Shown here in pieces: positions 45,725-53,907 of a stretch of 64,000 nucleotides of DNA (positions within the stretch are counted from its first letter, which is position 1; every line of letters starts with the position of its first letter). Under the pieces are notes generated by a model. It was not told the origin of the DNA. It searched no databases and saw nothing but the letters and a program-made list of their open reading frames with translations. Both the position numbers and the translations under genes were made by a program. This DNA comes from Vagococcus vulneris (lineage in GTDB: Bacteria > Bacillota > Bacilli > Lactobacillales > Vagococcaceae). The stretch covers positions 62,001 to 126,000 of the forward strand of contig NZ_NGJS01000003.1 in NCBI RefSeq assembly GCF_003950515.1, read 5' to 3'.

Positions 45725-45898
45725 AAAAAATCATCCTCTCGTAGATAAGTTTAATATATTCTTGTCTCTACGAAAAGTTGTCTAAGATTTGATACTAACA
45801 CCAACATATAAAGGAAATGAAAAATCTACAGTCATAATACTTTTTCTATGATATATTGTTTAAAAAGAGAAATTTCTAAACTAAAGGAGTTGGTAATT

Positions 45899-47260
45899 AT
45901 GAAAAAAATAATAGGTGCAGTTAATTGTGGATGTTTTATGTGCAAAAATAATAATAGTTTTGAGATGCCTAATGAAATTATTGAATCAGTTAAAAAAAAT
46001 GAATTAGTGTTATTTTGTGGAGCTGGGATAAGTACAGAATCAAAAACGGTTTTGCCTACATCTTTTTACATGGATATATTGACTTTCTTAAATAACGAAT
46101 ATAGTTTAAATTTAGATACAGATATTGCTTTCTCAGAATTGATGAGTAAGTTTTGTAGTACCGTTCCTAATGGAAGAAAACAATTAATAAGAAAAATAAA
46201 TGAACGTTTTGACAGGATTCAGTCATTTCCAGAACTATATAATTCTGCTACCAGCTTTCATAAAGAGGTTTCGAAAATCCCTCAGATCAAAACTATTGTA
46301 ACTACTAATTGGGATGATTACTTTGAAAAAGAATGCTTGGCCACTTCTATTGTAGATAATAAAGATGTAGCATTATGGAATACTTTTGACCGAAGAGTAT
46401 TTAAGGTTCATGGATCAATAAATAATATTGGATCAATCGTGGCTACAACTAATGACTATGATAAATGCTACGAAAGATTGTCTAATGAGCCAATAGGCGA
46501 TCGTTTAAAAACTCTACTTGGAAGTAATTGTGTAGTTTTTATAGGTTTTTCTTTTGGTGATGAAGACTTGAATAAAATTATTGATATACTTTCTGAAAGA
46601 TTAGATGATTTTGCTAATCAGTTTTATTTAGTAACAGTTGACAGATCATGGGAAAATAATAGAGATTCTCGCATTATTCCAATAATAACTGATGGCCAGT
46701 TTTTTATTCATTCTCTACGAAATATACTCATAGAAGAAGGACACCTTGTAGAAGATGACATATATGATTTTGCAAGATACGCAAGCCAAGTTGCTTCAGA
46801 TTTTCATACAGATTGGCTTAATGAAATTGATAATTTTAATGAAAAACTTGCTTCTTTTCCAGAGATAATATTATCAATAGCATATCAAGATGGAGTAATA
46901 CATGCGTACCAAAGATGTTATGCAAATAGGCAAAAAGGTGATTACTTGATTCCGGGCTATTTAAGTAAAATAGTAGTTTCATATCACAATTTAGTAGATC
47001 AACATGAAAAGAATAAAAATTATTTGCAAATGTATTACGATTTAGGTTATCTGGATGGACTGATTAATTTAGAAAAATTTTTGGAAACAAATAACCACTT
47101 GATACCACCATTGTTTATTTATGAAGGTGAAAATTTTGCTACGGAAAAAGAACTATTTGATTTTATAGTAGCTAATAGAAACTCTGAAATGCACCAGTAT
47201 TTAAAAGAGATAAGTGTACCAAATGATACAATTCCTCATTTTTATCCTTGGTATTGTTAA
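45899..47260 (+). CDS. Stand-alone SIR2-domain protein, candidate anti-phage NADase
   Basis: 453 residues from the ATG at 45899 (AAAGGAG nine bases upstream). A Cys-rich N-terminus (NCGCFMCKNNNSFEMP) precedes the SIR2 fold: GAGISTES at 41-48, TTNWDDYFE at 135-143 with Asn137, KVHGSI with His171, and IGFSFGDEDL. A helical C-terminal part of about 180 residues is of unknown type. SIR2 domains of this bacterial class commonly act as NAD+-depleting effectors in abortive defence (Thoeris ThsA, DSR), so a defence role is likely but inferred. It has no partner gene. It ends four bases before integrase-arm-like repeats beside an att core, pointing to past carriage on a mobile element. Confidence 0.85.
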   Translation: MKKIIGAVNCGCFMCKNNNSFEMPNEIIESVKKNELVLFCGAGISTESKTVLPTSFYMDILTFLNNEYSLNLDTDIAFSELMSKFCSTVPNGRKQLIRKINERFDRIQSFPELYNSATSFHKEVSKIPQIKTIVTTNWDDYFEKECLATSIVDNKDVALWNTFDRRVFKVHGSINNIGSIVATTNDYDKCYERLSNEPIGDRLKTLLGSNCVVFIGFSFGDEDLNKIIDILSERLDDFANQFYLVTVDRSWENNRDSRIIPIITDGQFFIHSLRNILIEEGHLVEDDIYDFARYASQVASDFHTDWLNEIDNFNEKLASFPEIILSIAYQDGVIHAYQRCYANRQKGDYLIPGYLSKIVVSYHNLVDQHEKNKNYLQMYYDLGYLDGLINLEKFLETNNHLIPPLFIYEGENFATEKELFDFIVANRNSEMHQYLKEISVPNDTIPHFYPWYC

Positions 47261-47263
47261 GGT

Positions 47264-47283
47264 TGGTTGCAAAATGGTTGCAA
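47264..47283 (+). repeat. Direct repeats resembling integrase arm sites
   Basis: TGGTTGCAA occurs twice, at 47264-47272 and 47275-47283. Short tandem repeats of this kind near a tyrosine-integrase att core are usually arm-type binding sites. They lie on the SIR2 side of the left att, outside the 8.3-kb element. Confidence 0.5.
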
Positions 47284-47291
47284 TTACAAAA

Positions 47292-47338
47292 AAAGAACCG
47301 TGAAATCCTTTATTATCAAAGGATTTCACGGTTTCTTT
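47292..47338 (-). terminator. Strong hairpin next to left att
   Basis: ACCGTGAAATCCTTT / AAAGGATTTCACGGT, 15 bp perfect. On the minus strand it follows GAGTGGGAATAG, the guaA 3' end sequence, and ends in a U-tract, so it acts as a guaA-type terminator. Confidence 0.8.
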
Positions 47339-47339
47339 A

Positions 47340-47352
47340 ACTATTCCCACTC
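47340..47352. repeat. Left attachment site (attL) of guaA-integrated element
   Basis: ACTATTCCCACTC is identical to the last codons and stop of guaA at 55632-55644. The two copies delimit 8.3 kb that contains an integrase. Confidence 0.9.
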
Positions 47353-47456
47353 CACTCGGACACTAAAATAGATAAAGCTAAATAAAGCTATGTAAACAGA
47401 TTAAAGGAAAAGTAAATCCTTTAAATATACAAAAGATTATGTATGTTCTTTGTAAG

Positions 47457-47479
47457 GGTGCCCGTTTTGGTGTCCGTTT
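47457..47479 (+). repeat. Direct repeats near left end, probable integrase arm sites
   Basis: GGTGCCCGTTTT and GGTGTCCGTTT follow each other without a gap. The core GTGTCCG also occurs in reverse next to the att (47357-47363). At the right end a different pair, TACCAAA (55558-55564 and 55570-55576), is seen. Confidence 0.5.
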
Positions 47480-47562
47480 AAAAATTAGTAGGTTAATAAT
47501 TTATTTGTGATATTTACTAGTTTTAATGTCCATGGTACAATAAAATATAAGAGGTGATATTA

Positions 47563-48090
47563 ATGGATTATTTTCAAGCAAGAATTTCAAGAGAAACAGC
47601 TTGTTTTTTTGAAATGTTAAAAAATAAATACGAAATAGAATCAAATAGCAATTTTACCCAAGCTGCTGTTATTTCTAGAGCTGTAGAAGAAGTATCTGCC
47701 ATAAATGATTGGGAAAAGATAATCAATGATACAACTACAGTTAAAATAAAAACTGATGTTGAAATTACTGATAAAGATTTAAGGATTAGAGTTCAAATAA
47801 GCCCTCAAATTAAAATTTCTATTGAGAACTATAAATATTTTTTTCCTCAATTTGTAGGAACAAGAAGCGTTACTTTAGGTGTAACATTACATCATATTTT
47901 TAAAGGAGCTCTTTTAATTAGAGAGAACCCAAGCTTAGTTAACCCAGTTGTAGATGATATTGATGATATATTCGCAAATGGAGAAGCTAAAATGTTAGAT
48001 TTGATTGCACCAATTAATAGAGAAATATTTAAAAATATATTTAGTGAAATGAAAAATGATGTTAAGAATAAACAGAAGGTTCTCAAATAG
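47563..48090 (+). CDS. Hypothetical protein of the mobile element
   Basis: 175 residues from the ATG at 47563 with GAGGTGAT just before; a GTG at 47554 overlaps that site. Mixed alpha/beta, charged, no membrane segment. ISRETACFFEMLKNKYEI at the N-terminus could be a helical DNA-binding part, but no family is recognised. It is first gene after attL, and its promoter region contains TTTTAATGTCC, a motif repeated before the next gene, so it could be the element's regulator. Confidence 0.55.
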   Translation: MDYFQARISRETACFFEMLKNKYEIESNSNFTQAAVISRAVEEVSAINDWEKIINDTTTVKIKTDVEITDKDLRIRVQISPQIKISIENYKYFFPQFVGTRSVTLGVTLHHIFKGALLIRENPSLVNPVVDDIDDIFANGEAKMLDLIAPINREIFKNIFSEMKNDVKNKQKVLK

Positions 48091-48123
48091 AGGCCTTTTT
48101 TTTTACTTCAAAAAAAACATTTC

Positions 48124-48188
48124 AATGTCCGAGTACAATAAAATTTGACTTCTATTTTTTTAATGGTATTATTATGTCAAAGGACATT
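48124..48188 (+). promoter_or_regulatory. Element promoter with AATGTCC operator sites
   Basis: TTGACT (48145-48150) and TATTAT (48167-48172), spacer 16. AATGTCC occurs at 48124-48130 and in reverse at 48182-48188, where ATGTCAAAGGACAT (48174-48187) forms a dyad over the start point. The same AATGTCC plus GTACAATAAAAT block occurs at 47525-47546 upstream of the first gene. Confidence 0.55.
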
Positions 48189-48215
48189 AAAATTAAAAAG
48201 TAAGGAGGTGTTTGA

Positions 48216-48383
48216 ATGAGCTATGAAACAAGCGAAGGTAAAGAAATAAAAATTATAGAGATTGAGATTTCTGAGTTGATACTATTATTTAATAAATATT
48301 CAAAACAACTACCTTATGAACTGCTATCTGTGCTAGACAATTTAGAGTATGACTTGGTCAATATAGGAACAGTAAAGGAGTAG
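48216..48383 (+). CDS. Small hypothetical protein of the mobile element
   Basis: 55 residues starting MSYETSEGKEIKIIEIEISE, with a perfect AAGGAGGTG six bases upstream and the AATGTCC-controlled promoter before it. Acidic, probably helical. No family recognised. It is likely the first gene of the mobilisation transcript. Confidence 0.6.
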   Translation: MSYETSEGKEIKIIEIEISELILLFNKYSKQLPYELLSVLDNLEYDLVNIGTVKE

Positions 48384-48481
48384 TAATTAATGAATATTGA
48401 TGTGAAAAATCGTTCTCCAAATTTATAGAGAAAGATTAAGGAATAGAAGAATATATTAATAAACGAAAGTGAGAGATTGGA

Positions 48482-48847
48482 ATGAAAAATAATAATTGGT
48501 TAGATGTCATGCTTAAACAAGTAGGGGTAAGCAAAGGCGATTTAGTAAATATTTTGGACAATGAAGAAGTAATGCGTGCTCTTCAAAGAAAAAAATTTGA
48601 TGAATCAGTAGAATTTGAGTTAGATGAGATTTCTGATAGTTTTTTTAGAGATAATTGTAAGTTAAAAGCAGTATCTGTTTTGAGGAAGAAATTAGCAGAA
48701 CATCTTATCATTGCTGCTTATTGCTTAAGATATCGTAAAACAGGCGAAAGTTTACTAGAGCGCATGATTAAAAATCCGAGTTGGCCGTATAATCCGCAGA
48801 TGTATATTTGGGTACCGCTACCGAAATATATTGTGGTTGAAGATTAA
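48482..48847 (+). CDS. Hypothetical protein of the mobile element
   Basis: 121 residues. An acidic N-terminal half (FDESVEFELDEISDSFFRDN) and a basic middle (KAVSVLRKKLAEHLIIAAYCLRYRKTGE). No membrane segment, no known motif. GAGAG precedes the ATG. It sits in the same direction, 98 bases after the 55-residue gene and 55 bases before the membrane protein gene. Confidence 0.6.
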   Translation: MKNNNWLDVMLKQVGVSKGDLVNILDNEEVMRALQRKKFDESVEFELDEISDSFFRDNCKLKAVSVLRKKLAEHLIIAAYCLRYRKTGESLLERMIKNPSWPYNPQMYIWVPLPKYIVVED

Positions 48848-48902
48848 TTAAAAAAAATCAGGGCTAGTAAAATAGCCCTGTGTTAAAAGGAGAAAGGTGT
48901 TT

Positions 48903-49214
48903 ATGAGTTGTTTGAAAAGATATTTTTTAAATTTTATAGGAACAGCTTGCTTATATTTTTTGTTTTATTTTGTATTGAATGAATGGAGCCGAAATTATGT
49001 ATTTTCATTTAAGGAAACAATTATCTTCTTAAATCCAAGTTTTATATACAAAGCTTATTACTTATCATGGAATAAAATATATCTAATTTTCGGTATATTT
49101 TTATTATTCTTTCTAACATTTTTCTGTCTGTTTGATTGGTTAATAAGAAAAATTAACCAGAAAAGGAAAGAGCAAGAAGTTATAAATTTTATAGATGGTA
49201 TTGCTAATGAATAG
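48903..49214 (+). CDS. Small two-TM membrane protein of the mobile element
   Basis: 103 residues from the ATG at 48903 (AAAGG site upstream). Hydrophobic segments at about residues 8-25 and 54-78, ending in a basic cytoplasmic tail WLIRKINQKRKEQEVINF. A gene of this kind often precedes TcpA in ICE/IME modules; its 3' end overlaps the tcpA start. The function is unknown. Confidence 0.65.
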   Translation: MSCLKRYFLNFIGTACLYFLFYFVLNEWSRNYVFSFKETIIFLNPSFIYKAYYLSWNKIYLIFGIFLLFFLTFFCLFDWLIRKINQKRKEQEVINFIDGIANE

Positions 49215-50541
49215 TTTTAGAAATAAAGTAAGTAGTTTTTTTCAGCCTAAAGATTGGATACTAGTGGAGTACCCCAAAGAACCTAAAATACGAGGATTGA
49301 TATTGTTAATCCTATTTTTAACAATGAATTTCTATTTTTGGAAATCAATTGGTCAAATAGTTCCTATAATTCCTTATTTTCTAATGATTTATTTAGATGT
49401 AAAAATAATTCAAGTGTTTATTAAATCAAAAAATCAAGGTAATAGAGAATTAGAAAATAAGATTAGGTATATCATTCATAGCAATAAGCTCTACGATGAA
49501 GAAAATTTCAGTGAAGTTAGAGAAAATAAGAGAATAGTAAGTAAAAAAGAAATTACCCGCGTAATACGAATTTGGTACAAAGAAACAGAAGAAAAAATTT
49601 TTCTGAGTATTGAAAGGAACGGGGACAGATTTACGACAAAAGCTACAGAAATCACTGAATTTATTACATCAGGAATTGGATTAGAGCATGAGGAAACAGT
49701 TGTTAATATTGATTATGTGGACTTAACATACATGAAAAAACGTCCCAAAAGATTGCATGTAACCAATTCATATAAAGAGCAAATCAATAAAAGTCTTAAT
49801 ATAAACTTTGGCTATGGTATAAATTACTCTCCAGTAGACTGTCCTCATATTTTAGTATCAGGAGGAACAGGAAGTGGGAAAAGTATTTTTATTAGTTTCT
49901 TGATAATTGAACTATTAAAAAGGAATTCCAATTTATATATTGCAGACCCTAAAAATTCAGATTTAGGGAGTTTGTCGCACTATTTAGGCATTGAAAGAGT
50001 AGCAACAACACCAAACAATATAGCTCGTATTGTAAGGCTTGCTGTGGAGGAAATGAAAAAACGATATGAATATATGAATGATACTAAAAATTTTATATAT
50101 GGTTCGAATTTTGCAGACCATGGATTTAAGCCTGTGTGGATTTTATTTGATGAAATGGGAGCTTTTCAAGCTAATGCAACAGATAAAAAATCAAAAGAGG
50201 TAGTTAGTGAAGTGATGGACGGAATAAAACAAATCATATTGCTTGGACGACAATCAGGGGTTTTTTGCTTGATTTCAGCCCAACAGATGTCAGCAAATAC
50301 ATTAAATACAGATTTACGTGATAATTTAGGATTGCGAATTAGTTTAGGGAGTAATTCACAAGAAGGGTATAGAATGGTATTTGGTTCAGCTGTTCCCGAG
50401 ATAATACCACCCATTGAAGTGAAAGGTTCAGGATTGTTGTATATGCAAGGAAGTGGGAAAGAATCAGCACAGTATTGGGAATCTCCCTATGTTGATATGA
50501 AGAAATTTGATTTTATAGAAGAGTTAAAAAAATATATTTAA
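49207..50541 (+). CDS. TcpA/FtsK-SpoIIIE-type DNA coupling ATPase
   Basis: 444 residues from the ATG at 49207 (ATG at 49195 is an alternative; neither has a clear ribosome binding site, so translational coupling to the overlapping upstream gene is likely). Two membrane segments (about 27-60) are followed by an FtsK-like domain: Walker A SGGTGSGKSIFISF around residue 219, Walker B VWILFDEMGAF. Such proteins (Tn916 Orf21, ICEBs1 ConQ) bring the relaxosome to the secretion pore. In an element without its own T4SS it would adapt to a helper pore. Confidence 0.88.
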   Translation: MNSFRNKVSSFFQPKDWILVEYPKEPKIRGLILLILFLTMNFYFWKSIGQIVPIIPYFLMIYLDVKIIQVFIKSKNQGNRELENKIRYIIHSNKLYDEENFSEVRENKRIVSKKEITRVIRIWYKETEEKIFLSIERNGDRFTTKATEITEFITSGIGLEHEETVVNIDYVDLTYMKKRPKRLHVTNSYKEQINKSLNINFGYGINYSPVDCPHILVSGGTGSGKSIFISFLIIELLKRNSNLYIADPKNSDLGSLSHYLGIERVATTPNNIARIVRLAVEEMKKRYEYMNDTKNFIYGSNFADHGFKPVWILFDEMGAFQANATDKKSKEVVSEVMDGIKQIILLGRQSGVFCLISAQQMSANTLNTDLRDNLGLRISLGSNSQEGYRMVFGSAVPEIIPPIEVKGSGLLYMQGSGKESAQYWESPYVDMKKFDFIEELKKYI

Positions 50542-50599
50542 AAGAAATAACAGTACCGTAAGATTTTTAATTGAAGAGTGCTTTTCTCTTCAATTAAAA

Positions 50600-50660
50600 T
50601 ATGAGGTCATCGGCGGTTTGGGTGCCGACTTAACCCAGTCGGATTGAAAATCCGAAGGAA
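50600..50660 (+). other. Hairpin-rich spacer after tcpA
   Basis: CGGC..GCCG and CGGAT-TGAAA-ATCCG stems with GGTTTGGGTGCC between. It is GC-richer than its surroundings and lies between the ATPase and relaxase genes, where Tn916-type elements keep oriT. Confidence 0.35.
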
Positions 50661-50688
50661 AATAAAAATAGAAAGAGGTAATTTGATA

Positions 50689-51030
50689 ATGGCAATTGAA
50701 GTAAATGATTTTTTAGACGTAACACTTTTAGGGAATAAATTTGTAGCAGTAAAAGGATATGAACCTGTACTAGATAGAGAGACAGGTGCAATTACTGATT
50801 ACCGAGTTAATTTATCTTTACAAGATGAGGGTTCAAAATTTTATTATGAAATGATTAGTGTGAAGGTTAAAACAACAAATCCGACTGTATCAGTTGAACA
50901 AATGAAAACAAATAAAGTATGTGATGTTGAACCAGTGGGGCTTAATATGGGACAGTTTAATGGGAAAATTTGGATGACTTGTGATGATATTTTGCCAGTT
51001 AATTCTGTAAAGAAAGACCCAAAAATTTAG
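50689..51030 (+). CDS. Hypothetical element protein (conserved IME-type)
   Basis: 113 residues from the ATG at 50689 with AAAGAGGT upstream. Beta-rich composition (VTLLGNKFVAVKGYEPVLDR, ITDYRVNLSLQDEG), no membrane segment. Its position between the coupling ATPase and the relaxase and its size suggest an accessory mobilisation or single-strand-binding role, but I cannot confirm a family. Confidence 0.6.
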   Translation: MAIEVNDFLDVTLLGNKFVAVKGYEPVLDRETGAITDYRVNLSLQDEGSKFYYEMISVKVKTTNPTVSVEQMKTNKVCDVEPVGLNMGQFNGKIWMTCDDILPVNSVKKDPKI

Positions 51031-51060
51031 TAACTAATATCTTTTACAATACTTAATTTA

Positions 51061-51118
51061 TTACAGCAATATCTGCCACGGCGGAGCCTAGTGGCAAGTG
51101 GGCGTGATATTGCTGTAT
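51061..51118. other. Candidate oriT / replication origin upstream of the relaxase
   Basis: Arms TACAGCAATATC (from 51062) and GATATTGCTGTA enclose a second stem TGCCAC / GTGGCA. This nested hairpin, GC-rich in an AT-rich element and directly upstream of the Rep/relaxase gene, fits an origin of transfer or double-strand origin. The nick site cannot be told. Confidence 0.45.
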
Positions 51119-51172
51119 TAAATTTTAGTAGTGTAACGAGCATAGCGAGTTTTAAACTAATAGTTTGGGGGA

Positions 51173-52156
51173 ATGAAATTGAGTGAAGAAAAAGAACTGG
51201 CTCTATCTAACAGCCAGTTAGAGTATCATAATTCGAACCTCAAAGTTAAAGTTGAAGAAAATTCAGTACAACTTTCAGATTACATAGTAAAATTTGGCTA
51301 TCTTGGTTGTTATATTGATAGATTGACGATTGTTGGGAATTTAACGGAACAGCTAGAAAATATTTTACTAGATTACAATTCTGAAATTAAATATTATCAT
51401 TCGAATTTTTTTAAAGGTCAATTATTTGCTGAAAGTGAAGGGAATTTTTTTATTGAACATGATTTAGAAAAAGCTCGTAAAATGGGAATTAGAGATTTTC
51501 GTTTAGAATTTAACCCAAGATTATCTAGGCAAGAACAAATGGAATTTATAGAAAGGCTTGTTATACCTAATTTAAATAATGTATCAATATCCCGAATAGA
51601 TATAGCATTTGATTTTGAAAGAGATTTATCAAATTATGTAATTGATAAGGCGATTAGTAGACGAGTATATTTTGGTAAAGATAATAAAATTGAGACAATT
51701 TATTGGGGTTCGCCAAAAAGTGAGTATCAAATCCGTATGTATGATAAATATAAGGAGAGAAAGAAAAAAGGTACTGATTACGACAAATTTTACTATGGAA
51801 GCTTTGATTGCTATTGGAGAATGGAATTTCAGTTGAATGGTTCAAAATTTATTGAAAAGCAAATTAGAAATGATTTTCATGTGTTGCAAGAAACAAAAAT
51901 TACTAAAAGAAATTATGCAGTGCAAGATTTATCAACACAAGAACAAATTTTTTTATTTGTTAAGGATAAATCACCAGAATTATTTTCTCAGCTTGGAAAA
52001 GCTTCGAAAGCTAAATATAACAAATTAGCTAAAGATATCAGTGAAGTGGATTTAAGTGATGGCTTTAGAATAGCAATACAAAACATTGAGTATTGTTATG
52101 ATGTACCTCAAAAGGTCAATTTAGTAGATTTTTGCAAAAAAATTTTGGGAGATTAG
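51173..52156 (+). CDS. Rep_trans-family replication initiator / MobT-type relaxase
   Basis: 327 residues. SISRIDIAFDFERDLSNYV, then TIYWGSPKSEYQIRMYDKYKER and CYWRMEFQLNGSKF are the conserved blocks of the Rep_trans family (pT181-like RepC, Tn916 Orf20, ICEBs1 NicK). A Tyr in the IRMYDKYKE region or beyond is expected to nick oriT. The ATG at 51173 is only two bases from the GGGGG; a TTG at 51179 would have better spacing. It starts conjugal mobilisation and probably rolling-circle replication of the excised element. Confidence 0.86.
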   Translation: MKLSEEKELALSNSQLEYHNSNLKVKVEENSVQLSDYIVKFGYLGCYIDRLTIVGNLTEQLENILLDYNSEIKYYHSNFFKGQLFAESEGNFFIEHDLEKARKMGIRDFRLEFNPRLSRQEQMEFIERLVIPNLNNVSISRIDIAFDFERDLSNYVIDKAISRRVYFGKDNKIETIYWGSPKSEYQIRMYDKYKERKKKGTDYDKFYYGSFDCYWRMEFQLNGSKFIEKQIRNDFHVLQETKITKRNYAVQDLSTQEQIFLFVKDKSPELFSQLGKASKAKYNKLAKDISEVDLSDGFRIAIQNIEYCYDVPQKVNLVDFCKKILGD

Positions 52157-52186
52157 TATTAATAAAAAAAAATTGGAGGTTTTTTG

Positions 52187-52459
52187 ATGAAACTTAAATA
52201 TATTTGCGAGAATTGTGACAGAACGGAGATATACGACAATCCTCAAGTTGCATTTGATTTAGGTTGGGATTATCCACCTAAAATGTATGAATTTAAGATG
52301 ATAAGTCCCAGAACATGTCCGGATTGTTCAATAGACACAACTATTTGGTGGGCAGTAATGCTTGAAAATAAAACTTTATCCGAACTTTCAGACAAACAAA
52401 AAGTATGTTTAAAAAGAATATTGAATGAGCCAGAAAGTATTATTGTTGAAGAAAACTAG
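52187..52459 (+). CDS. Zinc-ribbon-like hypothetical protein
   Basis: 90 residues from the ATG at 52187 with GGAGG seven bases upstream. CENCDR near residue 8 and CPDC near residue 45 form two CxxC knuckles, so one zinc is probably bound. The remainder is helical and acidic. It lies between the relaxase and the excisionase-like gene; a regulatory role is possible. Not assigned to a family. Confidence 0.6.
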   Translation: MKLKYICENCDRTEIYDNPQVAFDLGWDYPPKMYEFKMISPRTCPDCSIDTTIWWAVMLENKTLSELSDKQKVCLKRILNEPESIIVEEN

Positions 52460-52506
52460 TCATTCAAAGAAATATAGACATTAATAGAAAAGTGAGGTTC
52501 TTGTAT

Positions 52507-52701
52507 ATGACGACAGTGAATAAAGATGACCTAATAGCTTTAGGATTCCCCAAGTCAACAGCTCAATCTATTATTAGACAAGCTAAAGTAATGTTAGTAG
52601 CAGAAGGGAAAACATTATATTTAAATAAAAGGCTTGGGGTAGTTCCTAAAAAACAAGTTGAAGAAATCATTGGTGTAAAGTTTGGTAACTTAAATGAGTA
52701 A
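52507..52701 (+). CDS. DUF3173-family excisionase-like protein
   Basis: 64 residues from the ATG at 52507 (GAGG nine bases upstream). VNKDDLIALGFPKSTAQSII then RQAKVMLVAEG then LYLNKRLGVVPKKQVEEIIG is the DUF3173 pattern, almost always found immediately before tyrosine integrases of Tn916-like IMEs, where it serves as recombination directionality factor. It overlaps int by eight bases. Confidence 0.8.
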   Translation: MTTVNKDDLIALGFPKSTAQSIIRQAKVMLVAEGKTLYLNKRLGVVPKKQVEEIIGVKFGNLNE

Positions 52702-53893
52702 AAATGAGAGAACGAGAAAAACGAAATACACAGGAGTATATCAAAACTTAAATAATAGGACTTTTGGTTATAGAGTGAAGCTAGGAACAGATAGAGCGAC
52801 AGGGAAATCCATAACGGAACATCGTAGAGGTTTTAGAACTGCAAGCGAAGCGCATGAAGCAAGAACAGCAGTGTTGAAGAAAAAGCATGATTTAGGTGCA
52901 TTAACCAATGCTCACATGCTTTATGAACAGTTCATGGATAAATACTATATTCCAGAATATAGAAATGGTGTAGAGCCTTCTACGTGGAAATCTAGGGAAG
53001 GTGTTTTACTTGAATTAAAAGAGGTGTTTGGGAAAAAGAAACCAAGAGATATTACAACTTTAGATATTTTAGATTATAAAAATAAATTATTGGAAAAACA
53101 CTCGCAGAATTATGCTCGTTTAAAGTTCGGAATGTTTTCACGTTCTTTGAAGCATGCTAAAAAACATGGATTGCTAAAAGAGAATTTAGTTGAAATTGTG
53201 GAAGGTATACCGAAAAAGAAACCCGAAGTAGATTTTTGGACAAAAGAAGAATTTGAAAAAGTAATTGAAACATTCAATATAAAAGATTTTTATGAGCATA
53301 TGTCATTTACAATGATTTTTATGTATTATATGACAGGGTTACGTGTAAATGAGCTGACAGCATTATATTGGGATGATATTGATTTTATTAATGCTCAAAT
53401 TAAGGTTTATCATAATTTAGATTTTACAAACAGTGATGTTTGGACGAGAAAAGCTAAAATGAAAACTGAAGCAGGTAGAAGAATAATTTCATTAGATAAA
53501 GATACCATATCTATTTTAAGAGAATGGAAAAAACATCAAGAATTTATAGGGAAATATGATTTTGTTATTTCTTATACGGGTGCACCATTAGGAAAGTCAA
53601 CAATAAATAGGATTGTGAGAAGACATGCTAGATTGGCGCATGTAAAGGAAATACAACCAAAGGGATTAAGACATAGTCATGCGAGTTTACTAATAAATGA
53701 GCTAAATGCTAATCCCTTAGCTGTACAAAAGCGATTGGGCCATTCGGATATTCAAATAACATTAGGAACATATTCTCATCTATATCCAACGATAGATAGA
53801 GAAGTAGCAGATAATTTAAATGGTTTAATCAGGATTAAAACACTAGATAAGAGTTTAATGGATTGGAATGGCAATCAGTATATTTCAAAATAA
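52694..53893 (+). CDS. int: Tyrosine-type site-specific integrase
   Basis: 399 residues. N-terminal arm-binding AP2-like part (TGVYQNLNNRTFGYRVKLGT), SAM-like core-binding part (about 75-170), and catalytic domain with Arg217 (TGLRVNEL), KGLRHSHAS with Arg326, LGHSDI with His350 and the nucleophile Tyr360 (LGTYSHLY). The usual His of HxxR is Lys323, a tolerated variant. It catalyses integration at and excision from the guaA 3' end. It belongs to the Tn916/phage-type integrases of low-GC bacteria. Confidence 0.95.
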   Translation: MSKNERTRKTKYTGVYQNLNNRTFGYRVKLGTDRATGKSITEHRRGFRTASEAHEARTAVLKKKHDLGALTNAHMLYEQFMDKYYIPEYRNGVEPSTWKSREGVLLELKEVFGKKKPRDITTLDILDYKNKLLEKHSQNYARLKFGMFSRSLKHAKKHGLLKENLVEIVEGIPKKKPEVDFWTKEEFEKVIETFNIKDFYEHMSFTMIFMYYMTGLRVNELTALYWDDIDFINAQIKVYHNLDFTNSDVWTRKAKMKTEAGRRIISLDKDTISILREWKKHQEFIGKYDFVISYTGAPLGKSTINRIVRRHARLAHVKEIQPKGLRHSHASLLINELNANPLAVQKRLGHSDIQITLGTYSHLYPTIDREVADNLNGLIRIKTLDKSLMDWNGNQYISK

Positions 53894-53907
53894 TTTACAT
53901 AAATTAT

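Larger units (their letters stand above)
45195..45788 (-). mobile_element. IS3-family (IS150-like) element with internal deletion
   Basis: About 594 bp bounded by 26-bp inverted ends (45195-45220 and 45763-45788, 23 of 26 paired) containing TGTCTCTAC and GTCTAAGAT. Full-length relatives are about 1.2-1.5 kb. Only the N-terminal part of OrfA and the C-terminal part of OrfB remain, so it cannot transpose by itself. Confidence 0.8.
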
